Shown: positions 21,952 to 35,200, numbered from the stretch's first letter. The stretch is DNA of 64,000 bases from Isoetes taiwanensis (GCA_021234155.1 JAJEKV010000013.1:16469877-16533876); one strand, 5' to 3'. A program made the numbers and translations. Notes: generated from the sequence alone by a model not told the origin.

Positions 21952-24900
21952 CCCTAAGTCGCTGTTCTCAATTTCTCTCCCTAAGGCTCCCCGGGAAGGA
22001 CGGGCAACCTCCTCATCGGGGAATCCTGGATTTGGCTCCGTAATCTGGCTGCTGCATTGCCTCGGGATTTAAGTCCTGCGGGCTGTAAGACAGATTCTCA
22101 TCAAAACGTAAACCTTCTGTAGAGGCCCACCATGGTTTGATGAAGCTGAGGCCTTCCTGTCGATCTCTACCGGACCTTGGCGTCAGGTCTTGAAGTGGAG
22201 TTGGGTGCTGACGCTGACCCTAAAACTTCTCCTGAGGTCAGCTTGCCCCACTCTCTCCCCAAGGCCCCGGGGACTCGACGGCGACCTCCGCCTCCCGGAC
22301 CGCGATCTCGACCGCCAATGGACCTGCACGTCGACATTGCCCTGGGACTAAGTCTGCGGGGCCGAGACTCCACCAACTCAAGAAGCTACCAAAGTAGCCT
22401 ACTCCATCACACCCACAGTCAATTGGCCTAGATGTGCATGCGATACCACAGGCCGTGAGGCGGAGGTTTCCTTCTTCGCAAAACCGACCGTGTAACTTGC
22501 TCCTAGGGTACTTCGCCATCTTGACGATTTGGCAGGGTCTATTTCATATTCCGAGCATCCTGGTGCCTGGAACGACAAAACAAGGCGCGGTTTCTACAAG
22601 GTCGACATCAGATTTCCGCCGGTTTGACAAGTTCTCCTTGACCGACCGAATCTTTTGGACCTTCCCCAAGAGGGGCCCTGGAACGAGGATCCAACGGTCG
22701 GATAGGGAACCGGCCCGAGGGTGGTCATTAGCGCAGCCTTGGGAGCGCCGGCCAGAAGGGCTGCTCCCTAAAACTTTTGATCCGCCTCCCGGGTCCTGGA
22801 TTCTCCTCTTGTGAGGGATCCCCGCAAGGTCCCGGCCTCTGCTTGACTTGGGGAAGGGTGCTAAAATGGCTGTTCCCAATCCAGTTCCCCGACCGCTCTA
22901 ATGCTAACCCTTGACCTAGACCTTCTCCCAAAATTCAAAATTGGGCCGCAGTCCGAGATGAATTAGGGATCCTACCGGCAAAAACCGGAATTTATTTTCG
23001 CAGTAATGCATTAATTGTTTAATTCTATTTAATGTCTTGCCATCAAAAGCTCTCCCGACTTCTACTTGCCACATCGGGAGGAAAGGCCCAAACTCCGCCT
23101 CCGCCGGGCCTCTTGCTCAGAGATTCTCACAATGCTTTCCCGGCCAGTCCTGCGTAATGGTATCAGACTTCGCCCCAAAACGTAAACCCTTCTAGAGCCC
23201 GGCAACCTGGCTGTGGCTTTGCTTGAGGCCCTCTCCATGCGTCGACCCGGCCGGGACTTGCGCCTGCAGGTCTTGAAGTGGAGTTGGGGTGTTGATGCAG
23301 CGACCTTAAACTCCTCCCGAGGTCGCTGCCCAAATTTCTCTCCCAAGGCCCCGGGACTACCGGCGACTATTCCCGAATCGCGATCTCATCGCCAATGGAC
23401 TCAGAACGCCGATATTGCCTCGGGGACCAAGCCCCTGGGCCGTAAGACCACCCAACTCCAAGAAGCGCCAAAGTAGTTTACCCACTCACCTTCGTAGCTA
23501 ATTGGCCTAGGATGTGCATGATACCGCCGTGGAGGGCGGAGGTTTCTTTCGCAAACCACACGGTAACTTACTCCCTAGGTACCTCTCGCTTATTCCGGAC
23601 GATTAAGGTGGTTCTATCGGCGTTCGAGCATCTCCTGCGTCTGCCGAACGACAAAAACAAAGTTATGGGTCATAAGGCCGACATCAGACGCTGTTTGATA
23701 CAAGTTCTCCCGGACCGATCTGAATCTGACCTTCCTGAAGAGGGGCCCCGAACGTGAGGATCCAACGCCGATAGGGGAACCTGCCCGGAGGGTGGTCATT
23801 AGCGGCAACGGGAGCGCCTGTGAAGGGCCGCCGAACTTTTTTGATCCCGCCCGGGTCCGGACTTCCTCTTGGTGAGGGATCCCCTGCGGGTCCGGGCCCG
23901 CTTGACTTGGGGAAGGGTGCCACTGTCTCTGCAACCCGCCGCCCCGACCGCTCTAATGCTAACCCTTTGACCCAGATTCCGAAAATCTAAAATTGGGCCG
24001 TAGTCGAGGATGAATTAGGGATCCCAACAGTAAAAACTGAATTTATTTTCGCAATGCACACTGCGACCCATTTAACGTCTCACATCGCGAAAAGCGCCCG
24101 GATTTCTACTTCTGCCACCTGGGAGGAGGAAGGCCCAACCATCTGGCCGCCTCCCCTTGCCCCGATTTCAAGGTCGCTTTACCGTGTCCCAAGTGCAACA
24201 GACCGTATTCGCCCCAAAACGTAAAACCCTTCTAGAGCCTGCAAACCCACAAGGTTTACGCTTTAGGTCTCTCCTTGTCGACCGCAATGACCTTACCGTG
24301 GTCTTGAAGTGGAGTTGGGGTGTTGACGCGTGAGCGCCGACCCCAAAATCTTCCCGAGTCGCTTGCCCAATTCTCCCAAGGCCCGGGATCGCGGACGGCT
24401 ACCCGCCTCCGAATCGCTGACCGACCGCCAATGGACCTGCACGTCGACATTGCCTGGGACCAAGTTCTGCGGGCTTTTAAGACCATACCCAACGCAAGAA
24501 GCGCCAAAGTAGCTCACTTCCATCACACTGTAGTCAATTGGCCTAGGATGTGCATGCGGATACCGTCAGGAGGGCGGAGTGTTTCCTTCTTCGCAAAACC
24601 AACCGCAAATTCTTTTGCTCCTAGGCAATTTCGCCATCTTGGACGATTTGATGGTGGTCTATTTTGCCATTCCGTGAGCATCCCTTGCGTCTGAACGACA
24701 AAACAAAGGCGGCTTCAAGGTCGACATCAGGACGCCTGCCTGAGCAAGTTCTCCTGGGACCGATCTGGAATCTTTGGACCTCCTCAAGAGGGGCCCCGGA
24801 ACTGAGGATCCAATCACGGAGCAGGGGAACCGGCCCGAGGGTGGTCATTAGCTGCAGCCCCGGGGATGCTGCTGTGAGGCTGCCTCGAACTTTTTGGATC

Positions 24901-25400
24901 CCTCCCGGGTCCACTTCCCTCTCGTGGAGGGATCCTCGCAAGGTCCCGCCTGCTTGACTGGGGAAGGGTGCCAACCTTGCCCCCGCACCCGGTCATTTCA
25001 CCGCTCTAACAAGCAATTTTGACCTAGATCTCCTCCGGAAAATTCAAAATTGGGCCGGTGTTGAGAGATGAATTAGGGATCCTTACTGCAAAACCGGAAT
25101 TATTTTCGTGCAATGCATTAATTATGAATTTGCACACGGTCTTGCTAATCAAGAAAAGCGCCCACTCTAATGGCCAGCACGGAGGAGGAAGGCTCAAACT
25201 CCGCCTCCGCCCGCCCTTGTCTGTGATTTTACCGTCGCTTCGGCCAGTCCTAAGGCAACAGATCGTGACTCGGCCCCCAAAACGTAAACCCTTCTAGAGC
25301 TCCGCAACCCACAGGTGGTTTACGCCGAGGCCCTCCTGTCGATTCTACGACCTTGCGCCGTGGTTCAAGTGGAGTTAGTGTTGACGCTGTGAGCTGACCC
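21952..25400. repeat. GC-rich tandem array, right block, period about 1.05 kb
   Basis: Anchor GCTCTAATGCTAAC recurs at 22895 and 23950, with a diverged form at 25003. Anchor CGTAAACC-TTCTAGAGCC recurs at 22107, 23181, 24221 and 25283. Each unit carries in fixed order GAATTAGGGATCC, the AATGCATTAATT zone, CGTAAACCCTTCTAGAG, CTTGAAGTGGAGTTGGGGTG, CCAATGGAC, AAGAAGC(G/T)-CCAAAGTAG, AATTGGCCTAG(G)ATGTGCATG and GGGTGGTCATTAGC. Units differ by many small indels and preserve no common reading frame. I therefore read it as a higher-order tandem repeat and not as a gene cluster. Confidence 0.8.
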
Positions 25401-28329
25401 TAAAACCTTGCCAACTCTTTTTGGAAGTGTATCTGCTCTAGAAGAATCCATTTTTCACGATAGACAACTCTTCAAAGGGAGGACTTTCTTTAAAGAAAAT
25501 CTTCCAATATCAACAGATGATTTGTGCCCTGTAGGATGTCAAATTATTGAATCCATTCTGTAGGTCTTTTAAAGATCTTTGAATTTTTAATTTTGGACTA
25601 TTCCTATCATAGAGACTCGGCACGAACACTAAGCAACTGGCTCCAATATCATTTATCTCATTTGATAATTGTTCGATTACAACATCATTGTTGTCTATTG
25701 TCCCATCTATGGAGGGGCAGGGAATTTCTATCGACAATTAAAGAAACTTCTTCGATATGGAAGTAGCCTTTATGGCTCTAGGCCATAATTGGAAGATGAG
25801 GATGAATTATAATATGGAACTTGATAAAATAGGACGACTGGGTTATAAGTTGCAATCTTTTATAATTATTTTCATATGCAACTGAGTTGACAAAGGAAGA
25901 CAAATCTCTACATATAAGGTAACATTCATTTTTGTGCAAAGAAGAAGTTATCCGAAGTTGCATATGCATTGTGGAAGTGTATGAGAAACACAATCTATAG
26001 TACTCCTCCTGTGGTGAAGGGCATCTATTGAAATAGTATCTATATTGGTGGTGAAGAAGAGTAAGGTTGTCTTTGCAATGTAATATCTATGAGGTGGCAA
26101 GAAAGGCAGGTTGTTCCACTAAGGCTTTGTGATAAGTTATGGGGTCCTCCTCTTCAAGTATATCCTTTCTATTTGTCCAAACGAGGACCTCCTGTACACA
26201 CTTATATTGATAAATCCACGATGACCAGCCTTCAAAGAAAAGGAAATTTCTTTGTTATGAACATTTATAAACAAGGGGTGTTTGGAATGGCATATCAATA
26301 TACATGTAGATGAATACTGATATCAATATACATACATGTGAATCTTGGCCAAAACTGACATTATTGTGACTTAAACACAATGAGTCAATAAAGAAAATAT
26401 TCAGGGCATTTTGCCGCAATAAATTTCTCGTATTGTTTCACATAATACACATATTAGAACCTGAGTCATTATCTCTATCTCTATCATATAATTGTAATAA
26501 GAATTGGGGGCTAGGTTAATTGCATCTAGAATTTCTAGAATTTCAATTATTTGAGAACCGTGGTGACATGAATTCAAGCAGATGGAAAATAAGTCGGTGC
26601 TCTAAGGTTTCTAAGAAGCTCAATTGTGGAAACTTCTGGATGTTGAACTAGAGTTCTAAGGTTGATTTCCAGTATTCCAGGTTCCAGTTTTTAGAAGCTT
26701 TTCCAACATTATAAAAGAGGCGAACATCGTGTCGGCAGTTTGCCTTCTTGATCTGCTTGACATTGCGTTATTATTGTAGGTTGAGCGAATCGATTGATTC
26801 TTTACTTTCTGAGATCGTTAGAAGTGTCAATTCAGTGACAATGAAGACCAACTGGATGACGAAAATGAACAATTCAGAATAATGAACTCTCGTCGAATAA
26901 ATAATCAATTATCTGATTAATATCTGGGTTCAAAACCTTCTTATCATCTATCGTAATCGAAATCCTTTCAAACGTGAATTGTACCCGTTGCATTGAAGAG
27001 AGAAGTGGTGATGGAAGATTCCTTTCAAAGGTAAACATGTTCACCATCGCATCGTTGAAATTGAATTTGAAAATGATAGGTTGTTAGGAAATCTCTTGTG
27101 CAAATGTATGGTAAATGTAAAGACTGTAGATGAAATGCTAGGGGCAATTCCATAGCATAAATAGGAAATAGTGTAACTTGGAAGGAACCTTAGTGTTTCG
27201 AACCAATAGGTTAAGAAGAGGCTATGGAATTGTTTTAATTATGCCTGGAAAGGAAATGTTAAATGTGAGTTCTTATGGGCACTTCCTGTACATTTTTTTC
27301 CAGAAATGAACAACATAACCTCTACCATATGTACTCTATCATAGAGGCTGCTCAAGAGATTTTATCCCTAGGTGCCTATGATGGGTGGGCATGCCTCACT
27401 GAAGCTCCAAAAAGCCACATATTATTGCGAGGCATATATATAATAATCTGCCTCCCTTTTAATAAATAATCTTTGGTATTTAAGATTATGAATAATTTTT
27501 AGAGATTATGTAATGAATTAAATGATTTGTGGTTGCCTTTGGCGTTACGCTGGATTAAGATAAGCTCATGTAAACCAGATTGATGGGATCAAACATATAT
27601 TCTTCTAAGATATACTCTCAATTTCTTAGAATTCGCATTTCCTACCTCCGAATTAAATAAATTTAAGGTCGGTTTTCTACTCAATTGGAGAGATATAAAA
27701 ATTAAATGAACTCCTTAGCCCACGGTCATTGCGGCAGTGACAACCACCACAAATAAAGTACTTGTAATATGATAAAATGTTTATCAATTCCCAATTATCT
27801 AAACCAGGTTTCCCCAGTTTCTAGTTCGAAGTGGATAAGTGCAATACATACCAGGTATGAATCATTTGCTCTCCTCTATTTTCCGTCTAATCATTTAAAA
27901 GTTTGCCAGTCTTATTACCTCGTGAAAAATAGGAGCCCACACTTAAAATGCACAAGTAGAAACTTTGCCAAGGGGCTTTATTTCATTTTGGTGGAACTAT
28001 TGGTTAACAAAACAGCTCAAGGAAGGAGATACACTGAGGCATATACATCAGCAATTCAAAAGAATCATTTTAAAGTGCCAACCTTTGCTTTTGTCCTGGC
28101 TTGACTATCAAAACAGGATAAGCGATATGGGCACAATAGTCACTAACACTACCCAATAATGCCCACCACAGAAAAGGAGGCAATATTTTAAAAATCAGTA
28201 GGTAGGAACACAGAAATGCCAATAAAAACTAACTGATGATGCAGTTACTTGAAACTAAGCTTGGTTATGGCTTCATCAATGGATTTAACGATAAAATTCT
28301 TTGTTGATTCAACAACTTTACTAAATGCA
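25401..28329. other. AT-rich spacer, no recognised gene
   Basis: Short frames at 25510-25737 (minus), 26089-26313 (plus) and 27769-28104 (plus) show no motif I can name. The left part of this interval may hold the 3' end of the four-exon gene at 28330-29390. Just downstream of its stop, minus-strand 28327-28253 reads STDAFSKVVESTKNFIVKSI and DEAITKLSFK before a stop. Confidence 0.4.
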
Positions 28330-29390
28330 TCAGTAGACATTCATACCTCTGAAGTCGGTGTAACCATGGCTGCCACAAGCCAACTTAGGTTGTGAAATCT
28401 CTTCACAGCGTACAGATTTCTTCCGGGCATCTCCCATGGCAATAAATGTTGTGTGCATTTGCCTGCACAGAATTGATCCAGTCATTTGCCAATAATGTTA
28501 TACAAAGTTAGCATTTCACCGGTAAAGGTGGGAATAATTTAAGAAATCAATTCCAAGGAACATACCCTGATTCTTCTGAGCTTTTGGCACTATCTAGAAG
28601 CAAAGCGCCAGATTACTCCTAATGTCTAAGATTCCTCAGCTGCAATTTCATCTGGTAGAAACCGACCCATCAATGCTAAAACAAAGAATGCTAAAATGCA
28701 GCACAAAGAGAGATCGGGGAAAAAAGATTACATACCAAGAAGTTTCCGGCTGCGCCGATTTGCAGCTACAGGCCGAACATGAACTAAAACATATTTATCC
28801 AGAAGGCGCCCACGAGATGGTCTTATTAGCCCAACATGGCTGCAAAGTACTTTCTTGAGAAGCTGCGTCTATGGCTACCACTACAGTGCGCTGTTTGTGG
28901 AGTGCCATGTAGCTGCTACTAGAATATGCCCTGTCCAGATGGCGCTTTCATTTTCTACTTATGGAAGCTGAATCTCAGATTTCCCTATCTATTTGGACCC
29001 GCCAAGATTCCCTCCTGATTTTTTTCTACTTGTAAAATGGACGTCTCAGATTTTCTTATCAATTTAGAGACCGCCTAGATTCCCTCTTGATTTGGCGCTA
29101 TCTGCCCCACAAATCATCGAATGCTGGCCATTATCCAGCCTTCGTATTAAAGTATTCAATGTTAGAATATAGTTCCGTATAGGGGGTGAAACAAGGAGAT
29201 GATTCAGAAGTCCCATGACCCGGCGTAGCAACCAGGAGCAGATCCTGGGAAATCAACGACCCTATTTCAAATCTACAACATAACAACTAAGGGGAGGATG
29301 CGAAATTTGATCCGTTTACCTGTTCTTGACTTTGTTGGCGGAATCAAGCCCGCCGCTTTCCATTCGGTGAGATGGGCTCCCGGTTACCAT
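28330..29390 (-). CDS. Unrecognised small four-exon gene, about 111 aa
   Basis: Four minus-strand segments join with canonical GT-AG borders and matching phase: 29390-29320, 28839-28736, 28593-28566 and 28462-28330. The introns are 480, 142 and 103 nt. The start at 29390 has a good context (CACAACATGG); a second in-frame ATG is at 29363. The product begins MVTGSPSHRMESGGLDSANK, continues HVGLIRPSRGRLLDKYVLVH and RPVAANRRSRKLL, then DSAKSSEESG encoded by the 28-nt exon. It ends with MHTTFIAMGDARKKSVRCEE and GYTDFRGMNVY. It is basic and has no signal peptide or membrane segment. Right after the stop, a frame offset by one base gives 30 more plausible residues, so the true C-terminus may be longer with an indel here. 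I do not recognise the family. Confidence 0.6.
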
Positions 29391-30640
29391 GTTGTGAAAA
29401 TACGAAACACCCGGGGATTTAATTCCGGGGTAAGCGTGAAATCAAAGGTGCAAACGAATTAGGGAAGTTTGAAATCGAAGGCTGGGAATGTCATGGTGAA
29501 TCGGCCAAAATGTGGGAGTAAAATATCCCGAGGAATCTTTGAGGCTAAAAACTTCAGCTCACGCGTCCGGAAGAAGCGGGGTAAAACTTTTAGTAAAATT
29601 AAACTGCTTTAACAATTTACACACCATTCTTTAAACAAATGGCCCGTCACGTGGTGTGGCGTGAAAAACTGGTTGTTGGATCTTTGAATTATACCTTGAT
29701 TTTACAATAAAGTTGGAACGAAATCCAAAAGATTAAGCGTGGCCCTTATGCAAAATGAGTACACTATGAATTACAGTATTTGAATAAACACTTAATACCT
29801 TTTTGGGCAACATTTTGGATGTGGAAGCCTCACCCACCATGGGCATGGAGGCATGGTTGATACACCCAGAATGCTGCCAAAAGAACATTCTTATTACGTG
29901 GAGGAGGGTTAGGTGCTATTCAGTGGCCACGTGTCAACACTAGGATTATAATGCATGGTTTCCTTATAATGTAAACTAGTTATGGTGCCCGGCGTTGCCG
30001 GCTTTTATAAATGGGATAGTAAGGAAGCATGCAATTTTGCATTCGTAGGCCTCAAGATATTGTCGTCAAGATGTTTTAGTGAATTGGTCCTTGTAGACAT
30101 TAGAATAGTTGGTCCTAAGAGGGTGTACGTAATTTGAAGGTTGTCTTCATGGGTTTTAATGTTTGGATAAATATATGATGAGGATTTATGTGTATAATAA
30201 AGGATGCAAACATTTAATGACAATGAAGTTGTTGAATCCTTTGGTAGTAATTTATGTGGGTTGAACTTGCAACAGGTTATGTACCAGGCACCTCTCGAAT
30301 AGAAAGCATATATCTATAAAGAGGAAGTGGTGGCTCTAGCAAAAAACACCAGAATTCGTCATTAAAGGTTTCTTGAATAGATAGATGAAAGTTTCTTGAA
30401 TAGATAAGGTGTTGGGGCCACCTTAGATGTAATGACTATGGCTAGGAACTTATACATTCATCAACCTTTACGGCATCATGTTCAAGATTGCCTTACCCAA
30501 GGCAATTGGGGAAATGGAAAAAGGAGCAAAGAGAGATTGATAATTTAGGTAGAGAGGGGATTTTGTTGAAGGGAGCTAAGACCACCTAGAATAATGGTCC
30601 TTCTTTGAACCGGTACTCATTCCATGTGTATCCACTCATT
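29391..30640. other. Upstream region of the four-exon gene and spacer
   Basis: Presumed promoter side of the minus-strand gene, with a short inverted motif CCCGGGGATTTAATTCCGGGG at about 29412-29432. The rest is AT-rich with no motif. I could not identify a TATA box with confidence. Confidence 0.3.
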
Positions 30641-32430
30641 CCATGTGTATCGCTTGCCTACAACTTTAATTCATTGGGTCCTCGGATGCATGAAATCAAT
30701 GAATCTAAAGAGCAAATATGAATTTGTAAAGAGTTAATGAAATTGGTCTTAATTCTAAAGAGACTTGAAGAACATGCTACTTACACATTTAAATTTAGCC
30801 ATCCCTCACACGCAGAAGTAGAATGCTTAGCAGCCATGAATGTAAAAACCACGGACTTGTCTCTATAGGAAATTCTTTGAGGCAAGCTGAGTCAATCATC
30901 AGCATCTAGTCTGCCTCAAATCATCCCATTAGACATTCTTACTAATCACATTCCGACTCATGAGCAAAGAAGCTGTTGAACTTATGGGTAAGGACTATTG
31001 AGCGGCAAGTATCTAAGTATCTTTTTGCAAGAGAGAAGGAGATATGTTAGATTTTGGAATAAATTCATCGACAAAATTTAGCACAACATTATCAACTGCC
31101 AATCATCATTAGCCGAGGGATTGCTACTCAAGGACTAATTTGTTACATTTCAGAAGAAATTCTAAAGCGGTATACCAAAGGAGCGGCTTGGAGGATATTT
31201 CCGATTATATAGCTTGTCGTTGAAAAGCCGCGAAACTTGCCATACCAAAAAGAAATTATTTAAAGTTATATTTGTACACATGTGGTCTTCCCTCATCCAC
31301 ATCCAGTAGCCATCTGGAGAAATCTATTCACCATCGGGTTAACCAATGAAAGGCAATATAGATTCAAACCCTAAGCTGGACGATGAAAATGTCTTGTACA
31401 CAGATACCGGGTGAGATTGCATAACAAATTAGGAAATAGATACATGAAGTTATCGGTGCCTCCAAGACACCTCATTACCGGCAAAGCCGTTGGCTACAAC
31501 GCATCCAGTACCAGTTACACCGCAGAAATGCCCACCTCACCGCTAATAGTAAAACGCATACAATTCGTAGAAGCTACTCGAACCAATCTGCGGAGGGAGC
31601 TATGATGCCTTAGCCATGTTGATTTCTTTCTACAACCACCATCTATGTCAGCTTGGATCCATGATTTGTAATTGCTAACCTGAAGGCATTACAACTCCTA
31701 GTTTATCGGGTCTTCATACATGAAATCAATCTCTAAAAGAGAGCCAATATGAAATTGGTCGCCAATTCCTAGCGAACTTGAAGAACATGCCATTTTACAT
31801 TTGAATTTAGTCATCCTTACACAAGTAAAAATGCTAGCGACCATGAATATAAAAACCATGAGGTTTGTCTCTATGAGAAATTCTTTTTGAAGCAAGTTAA
31901 AGAGTGCAATCATGCCATGGTCTCAAAATCACTGACATTAGGCCGTTTTAACTAATCATATTTCAGCTCATGAGCAAGCCCGAGAAATTATAATAGTGCA
32001 TTATCAAAGGCGGAAACCACGGAAATATACCTTAGTAACATGGACTTTTGCAATGACAGCGATGATTTTTCTGGATTGGAAATGATCTTATCCATTTACG
32101 GTATCTTTTGCAAGTGAGAGAAGATAAGTCAGTTTAGAATAAATCCGCAAACCAAAATTTAGCACATTATTCTTGATATCATCATTAGCGATTGGTGCTA
32201 CTTTTTCCAAGACTAAAAGCTACGATTTATCAAAGGGCATAAACTTGGGAGGATATAAGAAACCTACGAAACTTGCTTGCGGTAAAGGGTATTCACAGGG
32301 GTTATAGTTTGTACATATGGGTCCTCTTCATCTGGCAACATAGATTCAAATGGCCAGAAGATTCAAATGGATGAAAATGTGCGCCAATACCACGGAGATG
32401 CGGTTACATTGCATAACAAATTCAAAATAG
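30640..32430. repeat. Imperfect direct duplication, two units of about 0.8 kb, offset about 1 kb
   Basis: Unit A (about 30640-31440) and unit B (about 31680-32430) share blocks in the same order. Examples are ACTTGAAGAACATGC, ATTTAGYCATCC, AATGCTAGC-ACCATGAAT, TTTGTCTCTAT..GAAATTCTTT, CTCATGAGCAA, AAAATTTAGCACA, ATCATCATTAGC, GATGAAAATGT and TTGCATAACAAATT. Neither unit has a long ORF. The pattern may be a decayed pair of retrotransposon parts, but no protein motif supports that. Confidence 0.65.
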
Positions 32431-33939
32431 ACCCGAGAACGCCCAAGCTACGTTGGATATAGGCTCTGATATTCTTGCTAGTTCTTTGGGCTTCAACATG
32501 CAGGACATACAAAAGGTATCCAGCCTCGAATAGATCTTACCAAGGTCTAATTTTTTTCTAAGCAAGGAATGATCACATTATCCTCATGGTAGTGTAAGTG
32601 AAAATCTTTGCAATGAAATGGCATATCGAGAACTAAACTTTAATGTAGATTTCAAGAAATGAAATTTCTTCCAAAATCCACGGCATCTATTTTCAGCGAG
32701 GAAGTGCAAGTCACGAGTATCTACAACATAAAGGAAAACATATGAAGGTAGTCTACATTGCATGAGCAAACAATTGCATGCATGCATCCTTTTTAGTCAC
32801 ATCCATAATAATAAGCTTCGGATATTCTAGATATTGTTGATATGGCCAAGGGCTAATTAAATGTGTCCTAAACCCGACCCTAGCGTCGTAATGGATTAGC
32901 CTACGCCCTTTGGGCACATGGAAAATCTGCGATTGCTGGAGTAGATTTCAAGTATAATTCAAGCCGCCTTCATATACTCATGCACAAAGTACATTTGATG
33001 TGAGCGACATACCAAAATCATTGCGGGATGGGGACATGAATTTTTATGAGATAATTGAAACCCATGTAGCATCTGCATGACCGCAATCGAGGAATAATTT
33101 AATATTCAATCTAAGAATGATTAAGTTGAGCTCATTTACTTTTAACGTTATGAAGGGGCACATCACCCTATCTCCACTTTGGATTGACCATTATAAGTAA
33201 ATAAAAATCAAATTAATGCGGACATAAAAATTTAATGGCTTTGCACCTTTACGCATCCACCGAAAATTACAGCGTTGAAATGTACATGGATCAACACTTC
33301 ATTGAACGAAGCTTATAAACACATTAAGTGCATTAAGCTGAAAATTCAATGAGTGGAGTAAAGATTGAAAAATGGACTATAAGATACAAAAGATCCAACA
33401 TTATAAGCAAGCCGACTTAAGTACATCTAACAACCAAAAATAAGTATGGGCTATGGAAACTAAGTGATCCCTCAAAAGTGCAAATAGAAACCAAAGCATG
33501 CTCCAGTGGCAGTTAGCGGCAATCCTTTGCCCTGGAGGGCTCAATTTTGGTGGCGTTTCTCTCCGGGTGCTTGTTCCACTATGTTGAAGCTCAAGAAAAG
33601 GTTCTTGCATTGCTTTAGGCCCTGAGAAACTGCGGGAGAATAAATTGTTGTAATCCAAACAAACACATCATGGATTTCAAAATCGGTTGGTCTCACCTAA
33701 AGTGGGTTCATAGCGGTCCAAGAATCAGCTAAGAAGAAACAATAAGCTGATTACGCGGGTACCGCAAGGAAGAACCAAGCATCGTTATACAAAGCTTTCA
33801 CGTCTACTGCTTGGAGATGTCCCAGAACTCACTCACGGTCTTTGAAGAGCACTGGGAACCGTCATCTGCAAATCCGATTTGCATATACGCGTGCATTACA
33901 ATTTGAAGGGCTGGCTCCTCACGAAAAGTGAGGCGCAAA
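32431..33939. other. Spacer before the copia element
   Basis: No recognisable gene. A minus-strand 85-codon frame (33658-33401) has ordinary composition but no motif I can name. Confidence 0.35.
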
Positions 33940-33944
33940 TATAA
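33940..33944. repeat. Target-site duplication TATAA, left copy
   Basis: TATAA directly before the TG of the left LTR; the identical pentamer is at 38907-38911. Confidence 0.85.
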
Positions 33945-34193
33945 TGTTGGAACATGTTGTAAAAGGTTATAACAAGCGGGGCGTACTTGAAAATAATGCG
34001 GCGGCGTTATCTATTAATGTCCACGAGCCCTAAAGTTCGGCTGACCAAATTTGGCATACCTTGGGATAGAGGACACCTCGGGGATATCTTGGTTGCCGCT
34101 TTTGCACTTCCTTGGTTACGGGATGGCCCTTATTTCTTTATACCTTTATTATTTACTGCTGGCGCTTTTTATCATCAAGCTCTCTTATTTTCC
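33945..34193 (+). repeat. Copia 5' LTR
   Basis: Starts TGTTGGAACATGTTGTAAA and matches 38654-38906 throughout, including GCCCTAAAGTTC, TTGGGATA.AGGACACCTCGGG, GATATCTTGGTT and ATGGCCCTTATTTCTTTATACC. It ends in CTCTTATTTTCC, where the right copy has CTCTTTTTTCA. Confidence 0.9.
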
Positions 34194-34194
34194 T

Positions 34195-34206
34195 TGGTAT
34201 CGAGGC
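34195..34206 (+). other. Primer-binding site
   Basis: TGGTATCGAGGC resembles the common plant copia site TGGTATCAGAGC, complementary to the 3' end of initiator methionine tRNA, with one base missing. Confidence 0.75.
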
Positions 34207-34254
34207 GGCCGATCGGGCAGAAGTTGAAAGAGCTAAGGCGTGCTCCTAATCTAT

Positions 34255-35200
34255 GAGGATTGAGCTAGCCACTAAACCACACCAATTCCTATCAACTGGT
34301 TTCTCAAAGTGCGAGGCGAAGCTGTGAAAGGGATTATGGGGGATTGTAGCCGAGGGAGATGAGCCAGGAACCTCCCTATGCGTGCAAAAGGGCACAACCC
34401 GCGGTGCCAACGGCGGTAAAGTGGTTAAGGGGAGAAGCTGCGGTTGAAGGTCTGTAAAGAGCCAGAGGCCCTGAAGGCAAAGAAGCCAGTGGTTCTGAAA
34501 GGCTGAATGACTAAGGTAGAATCCTCAAACATCTTGATGATACTCTTATGCCGCAGGGTTCGCGAGAGAATCTGCAAAGAGAATTAGAACAACTCAAGAA
34601 ATCATACATTAAAGGGCATTTTACGGTAAAACCGCAAATCAAGTCGCTGTAGTGTTTCACCACCAAGCTCAAAGGGATTGTGACTCCATGGAAGGTACAC
34701 ATGGGTATCATCGCCGAAGCAATAGCGATTCTGAGGGGCATGAAAGAAAACTCTTGATGAAGATGTTATTGTAGGAGCATTGCTGCTAGGTCTTCCTCCA
34801 ACCTACAATAATGTGAAGAACATTATTGGCTCGGTCGAAAGGTTGAATTAGAGTGGGCATGTCAACAACTCATTCTTGAAGAAAAGAAATCGGGGAGGCA
34901 ACAAGAAACACAGGGCACAAGGGAAAACCGGGCATTTATGGGGGAATCATTAGGATTCAAGAAAATGCTTTAATTGCAACAAGTTGGGCATATAGGAAGG
35001 AATTGTCCTGGAGGCGGATAGGAGAAAGAGGAAGTCTGAACCTAAAGCTTCACGAGACAAAGGAAAAAGCGGCCGAGGAGAAAGAAGGGGACTATCCAAG
35101 AAGAAAAAGGAAGGCAGAGAGGGGCACATAAAACAAGCAAAAGCGGCTCCTCGAAGAAGAATTGAGAATCCTGGTGATGATGATTGATTATTTAAATTTG
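34255..35200 (+). pseudogene. Copia gag (UBN2 type) with CCHC zinc knuckle
   Basis: Gag forms the particle and binds RNA. Visible pieces are ELEQLKKSYIKGHFT near 34590, VIVGALLLGLPPTYNNVKNI at about 34765-34830 (a copia gag signature) and the zinc knuckle CFNCNKLG / HIGRNC at 34967-35010. In the knuckle one missing G shifts the frame between the second Cys and the His. A basic, Lys/Arg/Ser-rich tail follows. Several stops interrupt the frame. Confidence 0.8.

Noticed and set aside
22167-24996. Overlapping ORFs up to 126 codons in the right array block
   Set aside because: Same reason: units differ by indels, frames are not maintained, and the product is arginine-, proline- and glycine-rich low-complexity sequence.
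17008-25400. rDNA spacer or rRNA genes
   Set aside because: I saw no stretch resembling 5S, 18S, 5.8S or 25S rRNA; the array is only GC-richer and tandem.
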